A stretch of DNA of 64,000 nucleotides, taken from contig ONEF01000003.1 in the NCBI GenBank assembly GCA_900316795.1, positions 124,001 through 188,000 on the forward strand, written 5' to 3'. This stretch comes from an uncultured Bacteroidales bacterium (lineage in GTDB: Bacteria; Bacteroidota; Bacteroidia; Bacteroidales; UBA932). Below, one piece after another: positions 44,591 to 54,091 of the stretch (position 1 is the stretch's first letter; each line of letters begins with the position of its first letter). A program made the position numbers and the translations under genes. The notes below the pieces were generated by a model. That model worked only from the letters and a program-made list of their open reading frames with translations, was not told the DNA's origin and did not search any database.

Positions 44591-46213
44591 ATGGAAAAAA
44601 TGAGAAAGCTCGGATTCTTGGTTATGACGGCTGCTTTTTGTGTGGTTGCCACTTGTCAAGTATCATATTCGCAGACCCGTAAAGAACTTCTCAGAGAGAA
44701 CCAGAAGCTCAGAAGAGCAATTGACTCCCTCCAGAACCTCATCGGTGAGGAAATAGAAATTTCAGATACTACCACAGCCGGGGACACCATCAATCCAGGC
44801 AACATGGGCTTTCTCAATGCTGAACTCTATGACAACCTCACCCCTGGAGACAATCAGGACAGCCTTCTCAGCATATACTATATGCAAAGGCAGATGGCCA
44901 ACGCTCCGATGCCAGGTGCTGAAGATGTTGAAAACGCTAACTACACTTCAGACATCCCGGATGAAGTTTACATAGAGAACCTCAAGAAGATGAACTCTTT
45001 CATCTCTCTCCCTTACAACAACGTGGTCAAGAATTACATCATTCTCTACACGGAGAGAATGAAAAAAAGAGCACCAACCATTTTGGCTCTTTCTTCTTAC
45101 TACCTGCCTATTTTCGAGAACATATTTGATTCTTACGGACTGCCTAAAGAACTGGCAGCCATGGCAATCATCGAATCTGCGCTGAATCCGTTCGCCGTTT
45201 CCAGCGCTAACGCCAAAGGCATGTGGCAATTCATCTATTCGGCTGCAAAACAGTACAACCTCCAGGTGGATTCCTATATCGACGAGAGGTTTGACCCGGA
45301 AAAGAGCTGCGACGCTGCGGCGAGATTCCTCAAGGACTCATACACCATCTTCGGAGACTGGGCGCTTGCCATATCTTCATACAACTGTGGCCCGGGCAAT
45401 GTGAACAAGGCCATAAAGAGAGCCGGAAGCAGGGAGTTCTGGGACATCTACCCTTATCTGCCAAAGGAAACAAGAGGGTACATGCCTTCATTCGTCGGCG
45501 CTCTCTATATGCTCAAATATTACCAGAACTACAACATAGTTCCTGACAAGCCTTCAATGCCTGCCCACGTGGATACGTTCATGATTCACAAGAACCTCCA
45601 CTTTGAGCAGATTTCAGAAGTCATTGGAATTCCTGTCCAGGAAATCCGTGAGCTCAACCCACAGTACCTGCACGATATTATCCCTGGCAACAGCAGCGGG
45701 ATGATCCTTCGTCTTCCATACAACTACACCGCCTCTTTCATAGACAACGAAAAGACTATCTACAACTACAAAGACAGCATTTTCTTCAATCCTATAGTCT
45801 ATAACCGCTACAAGGCCAACGAAGATGGCGGCAGCAGGATCTACCACAAGGTAAGAAAAGGGCAGACGCTTTCTTCCATAGCCAAGAGATATGGAGTAAC
45901 CGTCTCACAGATAAAAGACTGGAACAACATGTCCGCCAAGACAAAGACAGTAAAGACCGGACGCACGCTGATAATTTACAAGAGTGCAGCCGCTTCTGCG
46001 TCACAATCTTCTTCCAAGAGTTCCTCCGGCACAAAGACGGCCTCTTCTTCAGGCAAGAGTTCAGGCGGAACCAGGACATATACCGTAAAGAAGGGCGACA
46101 CCCTTTATGGCATCGCGAAAAAGAACAATATGAGTCTCAACGAACTGCTAAAAATGAACGGGCTTACCGCAAAGTCCACCATTCACGCCGGCAAGAAACT
46201 AAAAGTTAAATAG
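44591..46213 (+). CDS. mltD: membrane-bound lytic murein transglycosylase D with LysM repeats
   Basis: Cleaves peptidoglycan glycan strands to 1,6-anhydro products in the periplasm. It is 540 residues. The signal ends SYSQ (about residue 28). The SLT domain spans about 175-310 with YGLPKELAAMAIIESALNPF (catalytic glutamate in IES), AKGMWQFIYSAAKQY and AISSYNCGPGNVNKAI. Two LysM modules end the protein (about 415-460, KVRKGQTLSSIAKRYGV; about 495-540, YTVKKGDTLYGIAKKNNM), joined by a Ser-rich linker. A further LysM-like stretch around 335-375 is weaker. Confidence 0.93.
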   Translation: MEKMRKLGFLVMTAAFCVVATCQVSYSQTRKELLRENQKLRRAIDSLQNLIGEEIEISDTTTAGDTINPGNMGFLNAELYDNLTPGDNQDSLLSIYYMQRQMANAPMPGAEDVENANYTSDIPDEVYIENLKKMNSFISLPYNNVVKNYIILYTERMKKRAPTILALSSYYLPIFENIFDSYGLPKELAAMAIIESALNPFAVSSANAKGMWQFIYSAAKQYNLQVDSYIDERFDPEKSCDAAARFLKDSYTIFGDWALAISSYNCGPGNVNKAIKRAGSREFWDIYPYLPKETRGYMPSFVGALYMLKYYQNYNIVPDKPSMPAHVDTFMIHKNLHFEQISEVIGIPVQEIRELNPQYLHDIIPGNSSGMILRLPYNYTASFIDNEKTIYNYKDSIFFNPIVYNRYKANEDGGSRIYHKVRKGQTLSSIAKRYGVTVSQIKDWNNMSAKTKTVKTGRTLIIYKSAAASASQSSSKSSSGTKTASSSGKSSGGTRTYTVKKGDTLYGIAKKNNMSLNELLKMNGLTAKSTIHAGKKLKVK

Positions 46214-46236
46214 AAACAACAGGAAATATTTGAAAC

Positions 46237-46270
46237 AAATCCCGTCTTTTCTGCAAGGCGGGATTTTTTC
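46237..46270 (+). terminator. intrinsic terminator of mltD
   Basis: AATCCCGTC pairs with GGCGGGATT (one G-U) across a loop of about 10 bases, followed by a T-run. Confidence 0.75.
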
Positions 46271-46320
46271 TTTTGCGTATATTTACAACCTAAAACATAC
46301 ACACACATACAATTACACTT

Positions 46321-47838
46321 ATGCTGAGAAAAATCAGAGTGACTCTCGCCGTCATCTTCTTCATCCTGATCACACTCTTGTTCCTGGACTTTACAGGTCT
46401 GGCCCACAAGTATCTGGGATGGATGGCAAAAATCCAGTTTCTCCCGGCGGTACTTAGCCTCAATGTCATTATCATCTGCGCTTTGGTACTGCTTACCATT
46501 GTTTTCGGACGCATCTACTGCTCTGTCATCTGCCCGCTGGGCGTAATGCAAGACATCTTCGGATGGATGGGCAAGAAGGCTAAAAAGAACCGCTACACCT
46601 ATTCCAAAGCCAAGAACTGGCTCAGGTACACAGTGCTGGGCATATTCATACTGGCTCTTGTTCTGGGCATAGCATCACTTGTCGCCCTGCTTGCACCTTA
46701 TAGTTCATACGGCAGAATCGCCCAAAACCTGCTCTCCCCGATCTATCTCTGGGGCAACAACGCACTCGCCTACTTCGCCGAAAGGGCAGACAGTTACACA
46801 TTCTATCACAAAGACGTATGGATAAGGTCCCTGCCTACTTTCATAGTGGCTGTCGCCTCCATCGTGATACTCTTTGTCCTTGCTTTCAGGAACGGCAGGA
46901 CTTACTGCAACACAATCTGCCCTGTCGGAACCGTATTGGGTACCCTGTCAAGGTTCTCCATCTTCCGCCCTGCAATAGACAAGAGCAAATGCGTAAACTG
47001 CAGCCTTTGCGTCAAAAACTGCAAGGCTTCCTGCATAGACATCAAGAACCACAAGATAGACTATTCCAGATGTGTGGTCTGCGGAGACTGCATATCCAAG
47101 TGCAAGAAAGATGCAATTTCTTATACTTCAAAAAGATATGCGGAGAATGGCATAAATGAAGGCCAGGAAAAAAGGACCGCAAATACTGAAAAAGTTTCAG
47201 AGGAGGGAATGGGCAGAAGGTCATTCATCGCCACGGCATCAGTCCTCGCCGCGTCAGCTGCCGTGGCCAAGGCCCAGGACAAACTCACTGACGGAGGTTT
47301 TGCCCCGATTGTACCCAAAGAGGTTATCAAGAGGGAAACAGAAATAGTTCCTCCCGGAGCCGTCGGCCTCGGACATCTAACAAGCCATTGCACAGGATGC
47401 CAGCTTTGCGTTGCAGCTTGCCCGAACAAAGTGCTCAGACCATCTTCTGACCTGATGACTCTGATGCAGCCTCGCTCATCCTATGAAAGCGGATTCTGCC
47501 GCCCGGAATGCACCAAGTGTTCCGAGGTTTGCCCGGCAGGCGCCATAAAGAAAATAGGACGGGAAGAAAAGTCTTCCATACAGATCGGACACGCCGTATG
47601 GGACGCCAGCCTGTGCCTCCCTATGGTGGACAATGTAACATGCGGAAACTGCGGCAGACACTGCCCTACCGGAGCCATTGAAATGGTAGCCGTAGATCCT
47701 GACAATGAAAAAGGACCTCAGTTCCCGGTAGTGGACGAAAGCAAATGCATCGGCTGCGGAGCCTGCGAATATGTTTGTCCGGCCCGCCCATTGAGCGCGA
47801 TATATGTAGAAGGTCACCAGCAACATAAACTTATCTAG
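46321..47838 (+). CDS. NapH-like membrane polyferredoxin with internal twin-arginine segment
   Basis: A 505-residue 4Fe-4S protein. The N-terminal half (about 1-215) has four to five membrane helices with the paired CSVICPLG and CNTICPVG motifs of NapH/MauN quinol-oxidising proteins. Two ferredoxin clusters follow (CVNCSLCVKNCKASC and CVVCGDCISKCKKDA). At about residues 297-320 there is MGRRSFIATASVLAASAAVAK, a twin-arginine signal-like segment in the middle of the protein. Four more cysteine clusters come after it (CTGCQLCVAACPN, CRPECTKCSEVCPAG, CGNCGRHCPTG, CIGCGACEYVCPA). It reads as a NapH-like protein fused to a Tat-exported ferredoxin. Electron partner of the next gene, 10 bases downstream (inference). 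Confidence 0.87.
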   Translation: MLRKIRVTLAVIFFILITLLFLDFTGLAHKYLGWMAKIQFLPAVLSLNVIIICALVLLTIVFGRIYCSVICPLGVMQDIFGWMGKKAKKNRYTYSKAKNWLRYTVLGIFILALVLGIASLVALLAPYSSYGRIAQNLLSPIYLWGNNALAYFAERADSYTFYHKDVWIRSLPTFIVAVASIVILFVLAFRNGRTYCNTICPVGTVLGTLSRFSIFRPAIDKSKCVNCSLCVKNCKASCIDIKNHKIDYSRCVVCGDCISKCKKDAISYTSKRYAENGINEGQEKRTANTEKVSEEGMGRRSFIATASVLAASAAVAKAQDKLTDGGFAPIVPKEVIKRETEIVPPGAVGLGHLTSHCTGCQLCVAACPNKVLRPSSDLMTLMQPRSSYESGFCRPECTKCSEVCPAGAIKKIGREEKSSIQIGHAVWDASLCLPMVDNVTCGNCGRHCPTGAIEMVAVDPDNEKGPQFPVVDESKCIGCGACEYVCPARPLSAIYVEGHQQHKLI

Positions 47839-47848
47839 AGCCAACATT

Positions 47849-49264
47849 ATGAAAGACAACAAGATTACCAGAAGAAGCTTTGTAAAGAAGGCTGGACTTG
47901 GCTCAGCGATAATAGGAGCCGCAGCTGTTACCGGAGGACTTGCCGGCTGTTCTTCAAAAAAGACTGAAAAGGTGGAAAGCGGCCCGCTCGGCCCGATTCC
48001 GACAGACAAGATGACTTACCGCACCAATCCCAAGACAGGAGAGAAAGTATCCCTGCTGGGATATGGCTGCATGAGAATACCAAGCATAGACAACACCAGC
48101 ACCAGGGAATCCGACAGCGCCATCGACCAGGAAATGTGGAACAAGCTGGTAGATTATGCCATAGAGCATGGGGTAACTTACTTTGACACGTCCCCTGCTT
48201 ACTGCAAGGGCCAGAGCGAGAAAGCTACAGGAATAGCCCTTTCCAGACACAAGAGAGAGGAATACACCATAGCCACCAAACTTTCCAACTTCGCCCCGCA
48301 GACCTGGAGCCGGGAAGAGTCAATAAAGATGTACCGCAATTCCTTCAAAGAACTGCAGGTAGATTACATAGACTACTACCTCCTCCACAGCGTAGGCAAC
48401 GGCGGAATGGAGACTTTCGAAAACCGTTACCTCAAGAACGGCATGCTCGACTTCCTTGTCAAGGAAAGAGAGGCCGGCAGAATACGCAATCTCGGATTCT
48501 CCTATCACGGAGATGTTTCCGTATTCAACTACCTTCTTGAGAATCACGACAAATACAAATGGGACTTTGTACAGATCCAGATGAACTATCTGGACTGGAA
48601 GCACGCCAATGAGCTCAACAAGAGGAACCAGGATGCAGAATACCTGTACGGGGAACTTCAGAAAAGAGGAATCCCGGCTGTAATAATGGAGCCGCTTCTT
48701 GGCGGAAGACTGTCAAATGTCCACGAGCATGTGGCCGAAACCCTCAAAAGGCGTAAACCTCAAAACAGCGTGGCATCCTGGGCTTTCAGATGGGTAGGCT
48801 CTTTCCCCGGAGTCTTGACCGTCCTCAGCGGAATGACCTATATGGAGCACCTCCAGGACAACCTGCGGTCTTACTGTCCGCTTGAACCTGTTACAGAAGA
48901 AGATATGGAATTTCTGGAGGAGACCGCCCAGATGCTTCTCAAGTATCCGACCATCCCTTGCAACGACTGCAAGTACTGCATGCCTTGCCCATACGGAATA
49001 GACATTCCGGGGAACCTGCTGCATTTCAACAAGTGCATCAACGAGGGCAACATGCCTTCATCCAAGCAGGATCCTGAATACCGCAAGGCCAGAAAAGCTT
49101 TCCTGGTGGGATATGCCCGCAAACTTGCCCCGGAAAGAATGGCGGACCATTGCGTGGGTTGCCGCCACTGTGTGCCGCACTGCCCGCAGAACATCGACAT
49201 TCCGGCCCAGTTGCAGAGAGTTGACCAGTACTACGAAAAACTGATGAGAGGAGAGGAACTTTAA
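47849..49264 (+). CDS. Tat-exported aldo/keto reductase with C-terminal 4Fe-4S domain
   Basis: A 471-residue protein. The N-terminus KITRRSFVKKAG is a twin-arginine motif, followed by a hydrophobic stretch and a lipobox GGLAGC, so export by Tat and lipidation are predicted. The aldo/keto reductase barrel spans about 60-350 (LLGYGCMRIPS, TYFDTSPAYCKGQSE with Asp and Tyr, YTIATKLSN with Lys, DYIDYYLLHS with His). The C-terminal domain has two iron-sulfur clusters, CNDCKYCMPCPYG and CVGCRHCVPHCPQ. The substrate is unknown. With the upstream polyferredoxin it looks like a quinol-linked reductase module outside the cytosol (inference). Confidence 0.88.
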   Translation: MKDNKITRRSFVKKAGLGSAIIGAAAVTGGLAGCSSKKTEKVESGPLGPIPTDKMTYRTNPKTGEKVSLLGYGCMRIPSIDNTSTRESDSAIDQEMWNKLVDYAIEHGVTYFDTSPAYCKGQSEKATGIALSRHKREEYTIATKLSNFAPQTWSREESIKMYRNSFKELQVDYIDYYLLHSVGNGGMETFENRYLKNGMLDFLVKEREAGRIRNLGFSYHGDVSVFNYLLENHDKYKWDFVQIQMNYLDWKHANELNKRNQDAEYLYGELQKRGIPAVIMEPLLGGRLSNVHEHVAETLKRRKPQNSVASWAFRWVGSFPGVLTVLSGMTYMEHLQDNLRSYCPLEPVTEEDMEFLEETAQMLLKYPTIPCNDCKYCMPCPYGIDIPGNLLHFNKCINEGNMPSSKQDPEYRKARKAFLVGYARKLAPERMADHCVGCRHCVPHCPQNIDIPAQLQRVDQYYEKLMRGEEL

Positions 49265-49293
49265 CGGTTCCGAAATGCTGCAACCGGCTCAAG

Positions 49294-51141
49294 TCAAAGC
49301 TCCAAGGACAAAGCTCCTTTAAGGAGATTCTTCCCCCGGTTGTACTGATATTTCAGATAAAGGCTCAGTCTATGGCTGAGCCTTGTCTTTACCAGCGCCC
49401 AGACGTCAGTTCCCCTGCCGTACAGAAGCGTGGAAGAAAATGAATATGGAAGATCAGACTGGGGAAAATATATCCTGCCGTCCCAATCAGGCACATTGTA
49501 GAATATGAGGCCCGATGAAACAGACAACATCCTCCTTATGAAACTCCCTTTGATGGATATTGACAAGGCTTTCCCTACCGCTCTATCCGAAATTGCACCT
49601 GAGTTTTCTTCTGAACTTCCCCAAGAGCTTCCCCCAGAGTTTTCTTCAGAACTGCCCTCAGAGTTTTCTTCCTGTGAAATCCTCATGTTGATTTCTGCAC
49701 GGGACTGCAGGGAAAGATGCCGCCCCAGACAAAGCAGACCGCCTGCCTTCAGGCTATAGATGGCTGCCCTTTTCAAAGGATCCGAATACTGCAAGTCATG
49801 TTTTAATTGCCCTTTGACCCACAATTGGTTACGCGCCTGTGTCCCGAAGCCGGAATCATCAAGAGTTATCTTAATGTAACTTTTCATGGTAAGGGAAGGA
49901 TATTTCACATGGTACCGCGGTTCGGGATAACCCGTATAGTCAACTCCCAAGGCAAAACGGGCTTTCTTGTACACCGGCCCTGTAATCCTCAGCGATACGC
50001 CTTTCTGGTTCCCTATTTTTGAAATCGATGAATATGCTCCTCCCGAAGGAGAGGAAAAACTATCCTGGTACAGCCTTCCCATAAGGTGGAAGGAAAAGCT
50101 TCCGGCATCGCAGGAAACGCCCCCGAGAAACGCCCAACCTTGGGCAACCTTTCCGTCATCCTGTCTTTTGAGACTCCTTGCCCCTTCCCCGAAAAGGACA
50201 AAACCCTTCCCGCCATAGAACAGATCCACGGCCAGGACATTGTTTTCCGCTCCAATTGAGACGAAAGACAGTCCATATCTGGTCCTGCGGCCCAGATAGG
50301 ACAATCTGGCCAATGAAGAACTGTTCCTGAAAGAGTAGCCGGCGCTTAAAGCCAGTTTCCCGAAAGAAACGCTTGCCGCCACTCCCCTCAAAAGCTTGGA
50401 AGTATCAGAACTTGTGTAAAGAGAAACAGGCTCCGCAATCCTTGTAAATCCGCTGCCCTCAGCCACGGCTGGAAATGAAAAACCGTTCCACAAAGAAAGC
50501 CCCTGGCCGAACCTTGCGTAAAAGTCTCCGGCAACCAGATGTTCAATCTCGACTTTCCCCAGTTTCAGACCTGAGACAGCCGCGCCCCCTGTAGCAAAAG
50601 ACTCTGAAGAAACAGTACTGGACTTCCCCTTGTAAACAAGGGAAGCGTCCACCTTGTCAAGATAAGAAAACCGGGACCGCACCAGATGCTGTTCGGACTG
50701 AGGGTCAAAACCTCTCTGGTACCGGGCAAACACGCTAGTGCTCTGGTCCTTGGCAAAGCCTTGCCTAAGGCTGGACTGGGGCCCCAACACAAAATACGGG
50801 CGGATGCGTTCCACTTCCCTTTCATTGAATCCATAAAGCAGGGAGAGCTCCGCAAAAGACAGGATGGCCCCGCTGCGATTCAAGTGGTCAAGAATAGATT
50901 CTATCTGGAAATCCGTAAGGAGCATCGTTGAGGCAAGTTCTTTTCTTGAGGCAGAATTAAGATTCAAGGGCCTGCTCCTCAACTTCTGAAGGTGAGCTAT
51001 CACATCTTCACCAGATTCCTCCAAAGAAGAAAACTCCTCAACCATATTGTCCATTATTTCTTCCTCCACATCCGCTTCCAGCACCTGGGAGTGACAAACC
51101 CCGCAGCAGCAAACTGCAAGGACCAACATCAAATTCTTCAT
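49294..51141 (-). CDS. helix-hairpin-helix domain outer membrane protein, Bacteroidetes type
   Basis: A 615-residue protein. The start at ATG 51141 gives a signal MKNLMLVLAVCCCGVCHSQ; longer in-frame forms lack one. Residues about 45-105 hold two ComEA-like HhH motifs (RPLNLNSASRKELASTMLLT and LSFAELSLLYGFNEREVERI). The remainder is rich in alternating Ser/Gly/aromatic beta strands, suggesting a barrel, and ends LSLEL. A low-complexity Glu/Ser/Gly insert (about residues 508-535) repeats EENSGGSSWGSSEENSG. The function is unknown; similar proteins occur widely in the phylum. It is convergent with the aldo/keto reductase gene. Confidence 0.8.
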   Translation of the reverse strand: MKNLMLVLAVCCCGVCHSQVLEADVEEEIMDNMVEEFSSLEESGEDVIAHLQKLRSRPLNLNSASRKELASTMLLTDFQIESILDHLNRSGAILSFAELSLLYGFNEREVERIRPYFVLGPQSSLRQGFAKDQSTSVFARYQRGFDPQSEQHLVRSRFSYLDKVDASLVYKGKSSTVSSESFATGGAAVSGLKLGKVEIEHLVAGDFYARFGQGLSLWNGFSFPAVAEGSGFTRIAEPVSLYTSSDTSKLLRGVAASVSFGKLALSAGYSFRNSSSLARLSYLGRRTRYGLSFVSIGAENNVLAVDLFYGGKGFVLFGEGARSLKRQDDGKVAQGWAFLGGVSCDAGSFSFHLMGRLYQDSFSSPSGGAYSSISKIGNQKGVSLRITGPVYKKARFALGVDYTGYPEPRYHVKYPSLTMKSYIKITLDDSGFGTQARNQLWVKGQLKHDLQYSDPLKRAAIYSLKAGGLLCLGRHLSLQSRAEINMRISQEENSEGSSEENSGGSSWGSSEENSGAISDRAVGKALSISIKGSFIRRMLSVSSGLIFYNVPDWDGRIYFPQSDLPYSFSSTLLYGRGTDVWALVKTRLSHRLSLYLKYQYNRGKNLLKGALSLEL

Positions 51142-51257
51142 ACTCCGCTCCTGATGGAAACAAAAATAGCACCCTGCTGACAAAGCAGGATGCCAAAAGG
51201 TAAAATGTACCCAGTCCTTAAAGCGGACAAGGGCGGACAAAAAACTCCGGAATTGTA

Positions 51258-51773
51258 TTATCCGTTTACCCTATACTTGAATTCCAGAGACTTAAGCTCT
51301 TTATTGGCCTTGGTAATCTTGTCTGAAAGCTCGCTCTTGAATTTTTCTGAACGCTCCTTTATCTGAGGGTCTGAAAGGCTCAGTATCTGGAGAGCGAATA
51401 TCGCGGCGTTCTTGGCCCCGTCCAGCGCCATTGTGGCAACAGGTATCCCGGACGGCATCTGAAGTATGGACAATATGGAATCCAGACCCTCAATGGAGTT
51501 GGAAGACCTGATCGGGACTCCTATCACAGGCAGGTTGGTTGATGCGGCTATGACTCCCGGAAGATGTGCAGCGCCGCCGGCACCAGCTATAATGACCTTT
51601 ATTCCCCGTTCTGCAGCACCTTTTGCAAATTCCGCCACCATTTCCGGAGTGCGGTGAGCGGAAAGCGCGTTGATTTCAAACGGAACTTCCATCTCTTCAA
51701 GGAACTTTGCCGCAGCCTCCATAACCTTCAGGTCTGAGGTGCTGCCCATTATGATGCTTACCAAGGGTTTCAT
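51258..51773 (-). CDS. purE: N5-carboxyaminoimidazole ribonucleotide mutase
   Basis: Purine synthesis, rearranging N5-CAIR to CAIR. The signature VSIIMGSTSDLKVMEAAAKF is at the N-terminus, followed by ALSAHRTPEMVAEFA and IAGAGGAAHLPGVIAASTNLPVIGVPI. It is 171 residues, a class I PurE. A TATTTTTG promoter element (minus, 51807-51800) lies 27 bases upstream, giving about a 20-base leader. Confidence 0.95.
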   Translation of the reverse strand: MKPLVSIIMGSTSDLKVMEAAAKFLEEMEVPFEINALSAHRTPEMVAEFAKGAAERGIKVIIAGAGGAAHLPGVIAASTNLPVIGVPIRSSNSIEGLDSILSILQMPSGIPVATMALDGAKNAAIFALQILSLSDPQIKERSEKFKSELSDKITKANKELKSLEFKYRVNG

Positions 51774-51799
51774 ATCTGAATTTTGTTAGGTTTATAGTG

Positions 51800-51817
51800 C
51801 AAAAATACCTAAATTTG
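51800..51817. promoter_or_regulatory. overlapping divergent promoter elements for purE and hpt
   Basis: TATTTTTG on minus (51807-51800) and TAAATTTG on plus (51810-51817) are 2 bases apart, so polymerase could not bind both at once. Both flanking genes serve purine nucleotide supply (de novo and salvage). Confidence 0.55.
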
Positions 51818-51838
51818 GTCCTCAAACAACACACTGCC

Positions 51839-52414
51839 ATGAAAAACGTTCAACTGTACGACAAGAGTTTCAAACTCTACCTCACATACGATGAGATTCA
51901 GAAAGCGGTAGATGATGTCGCTGAGAAAATCAACAGAGATTATGACCAGGAAGACACTCCTCTGTTCCTTGGAGTGCTGACAGGGTCCTTCATGTTCTAT
52001 GCAGATCTTATGAAGCGCATAGATTTTCCTTGCGAGATGTGTTTCATACGCCTTGCATCCTACGAGGGAACTTCCACAACCGGAGCCGTGAAGCAGATGT
52101 TGGGGCTGACCAAGAGCGTACGCGGCCGCAATGTCATTGTTGTTGAAGACATTGTAGATACAGGCACTACCATTATGGAACTGGACCAGATACTCAAAGA
52201 CGGGGGTGCAAGAAGCATAAAGTACTCGGCGCTCCTCCTCAAGCCAGGAAACTACAAAGGCTCCATAAAGATAGATTACCCTGCTTTCAGCATTCCTAAT
52301 GATTTCATTGTAGGTTACGGCCTGGATTATGACCAGCTCGGACGCAACCTCAAAGACATCTATGTTCTTGACGAGGAAGAGACAGAACGCCGCAAAGGCA
52401 TTAATATAAAATAA
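51839..52414 (+). CDS. hpt: hypoxanthine/purine phosphoribosyltransferase
   Basis: Salvages hypoxanthine or guanine with PRPP to IMP or GMP. It is 191 residues from the ATG at 51839 (14 earlier in-frame codons lie over the promoter). The PRPP loop is NVIVVEDIVDTGTTIMEL. The N-terminal LGVLTGSFMFYADLMKRI and C-terminal NDFIVGYGLDYDQLGRNL are of HPRT type. It is divergent from purE. Confidence 0.93.
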   Translation: MKNVQLYDKSFKLYLTYDEIQKAVDDVAEKINRDYDQEDTPLFLGVLTGSFMFYADLMKRIDFPCEMCFIRLASYEGTSTTGAVKQMLGLTKSVRGRNVIVVEDIVDTGTTIMELDQILKDGGARSIKYSALLLKPGNYKGSIKIDYPAFSIPNDFIVGYGLDYDQLGRNLKDIYVLDEEETERRKGINIK

Positions 52415-52461
52415 TTACCGGAACAAAATCCAGAAAGATTTGACAAAAGGGAAACTCTGAA

Positions 52462-53028
52462 ATGAAATACTACATTCTTTTCGGGCCTCCGGGTGCCGGC
52501 AAAGGCACTCAGGCCAAATTCATAGTTGAGAAATTCAACCTGATGCACATATCCACCGGAGACCTTCTCCGCAAGGAAATGGCAGCCGGAACCCCTCTGG
52601 GACTCCAGGCCAAGCAGCTTATTGAGGGCGGCAACCTCGTTCCTGATGAAGTCGTCGTAGGTATGATAAAAAGTACATTTGCCTCAAACAAAGATGTGAA
52701 CGGCTTCCTGCTGGACGGATTTCCACGCACCATAGCCCAGGCTGAAAAGCTGGACCAGATGCTCGGGGAGCAGGGAGAAAAGGTGGACAAAGTCATCTCA
52801 CTTGCCATCAAGGACGAGACCATCTTCAAAAGGATTGCAAACCGCGCTCTCATAGAAGGCAGGAAGGATGACGCCGACCCTGCGACAATACAGAACAGGA
52901 TAGACACCTACCACCAGAAAACAGAACCCCTGATCGGATATTACAAGGAAAAGGGAAACTATTGCGAAATCCCGGGAGAACAGACCATTGAAGAAGTTTT
53001 CAGCTGCATTTGCAAAGAACTTGAATAA
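52462..53028 (+). CDS. adk: adenylate kinase
   Basis: ATP + AMP to 2 ADP. P-loop FGPPGAGKGTQAKF at the N-terminus, AMP-binding LMHISTGDLLRKEMAAGTPLG, GFLLDGFPRTIAQAEKLDQML and the LID-region IANRALIEGRKDDADP. It is 188 residues with a short LID lacking the zinc cysteines, as usual in Bacteroidetes. It is 47 bases after hpt and 22 bases before obgE. Confidence 0.95.
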   Translation: MKYYILFGPPGAGKGTQAKFIVEKFNLMHISTGDLLRKEMAAGTPLGLQAKQLIEGGNLVPDEVVVGMIKSTFASNKDVNGFLLDGFPRTIAQAEKLDQMLGEQGEKVDKVISLAIKDETIFKRIANRALIEGRKDDADPATIQNRIDTYHQKTEPLIGYYKEKGNYCEIPGEQTIEEVFSCICKELE

Positions 53029-53050
53029 CTATTGACAACACATTTGGAAT

Positions 53051-54049
53051 ATGCCCAACACAGATTTTGTAGATTATGTGAAACTCCACCTCACTTCCGG
53101 CAACGGAGGGAACGGCTCCATGCACCTGCATAGGGAAAAGTTCATAGACAAAGGCGGACCTGACGGCGGGGACGGCGGAAAGGGAGGAAGTGTCATAATG
53201 CAGGGCGACAGCCAGATGTGGACTCTCATCAGTCTCAAATACCGCAAACACATCTCCGCAGAAAACGGAGAAAACGGCAGCGGCAACCTCTGCACGGGAG
53301 CAGACGCCAAAGATGTCATCCTGAAAGTTCCTCTGGGAACAGTTGCCAAAAACGCCGAAACCGGAGAAATCCTGGGAGAAGTAACTGAACACGGGCAGAG
53401 ATGCATCCTGCTCAAAGGCGGAAGAGGCGGCAAGGGTAACGCCTTCTTCAAGACAGCAACCCGCCAGACTCCGAAGTTCGCCCAGGAAGGAGAGAGTGGA
53501 AGCGAAGGCTGGTTCATACTGGAGATGAAAGTGCTCGCCGATGTAGGTCTGGTCGGGTTCCCCAATGCCGGAAAATCCACCCTCCTTTCCACGGTGTCTG
53601 CAGCCCACCCAAAGATTGCAGACTATGCCTTCACCACTCTTGAACCAAGCATTGGAATAGTCCGCTATTACGATGACCAGTCTTTCGTCATGGCAGATAT
53701 ACCTGGCATCATAGAAGGCGCCCACGAAGGCCGTGGACTGGGGCACAGGTTCCTCCGCCACATAGAGAGAAACTCCATACTTCTGTTTCTGGTTTCAGCT
53801 GAAAATCTGGAAATTGCAAAGGAATATAAAATACTCCTCAACGAGCTCAAGATGTACAACCCGGAACTGTTGGACAAGCAGAGGATACTGGCAGTCACCA
53901 AATGCGACCTCCTTGGAGCAGACAAGGACCTTATCTCATCGCTGAAGAGAAAAGTGCCCAAGAAGATCCCTTATGTCTTCATCTCTTCCGTAACTGGAGA
54001 AGGGATAAAAGAACTCAAGGACCTCATCTGGGAAACGCTCCACAAATAA
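53051..54049 (+). CDS. obgE: GTPase ObgE/CgtA
   Basis: Essential GTPase in 50S ribosome maturation. The N-terminal Obg fold (about 1-158) is glycine-rich (LHLTSGNGGNGSMHLHREKF, DGGDGGKGGSVIMQ, GGRGGKGNAFFKTAT). The G domain has G1 GFPNAGKSTLLS, G3 MADIPGIIEGAHEGRGLG and G4 VTKCDLL. The protein is 332 residues and lacks the optional C-terminal OCT domain. Confidence 0.95.
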   Translation: MPNTDFVDYVKLHLTSGNGGNGSMHLHREKFIDKGGPDGGDGGKGGSVIMQGDSQMWTLISLKYRKHISAENGENGSGNLCTGADAKDVILKVPLGTVAKNAETGEILGEVTEHGQRCILLKGGRGGKGNAFFKTATRQTPKFAQEGESGSEGWFILEMKVLADVGLVGFPNAGKSTLLSTVSAAHPKIADYAFTTLEPSIGIVRYYDDQSFVMADIPGIIEGAHEGRGLGHRFLRHIERNSILLFLVSAENLEIAKEYKILLNELKMYNPELLDKQRILAVTKCDLLGADKDLISSLKRKVPKKIPYVFISSVTGEGIKELKDLIWETLHK

Positions 54050-54091
54050 ACCTGCAACAGTCCAAACAACCCTCCCTAAAAAACATCCCCC

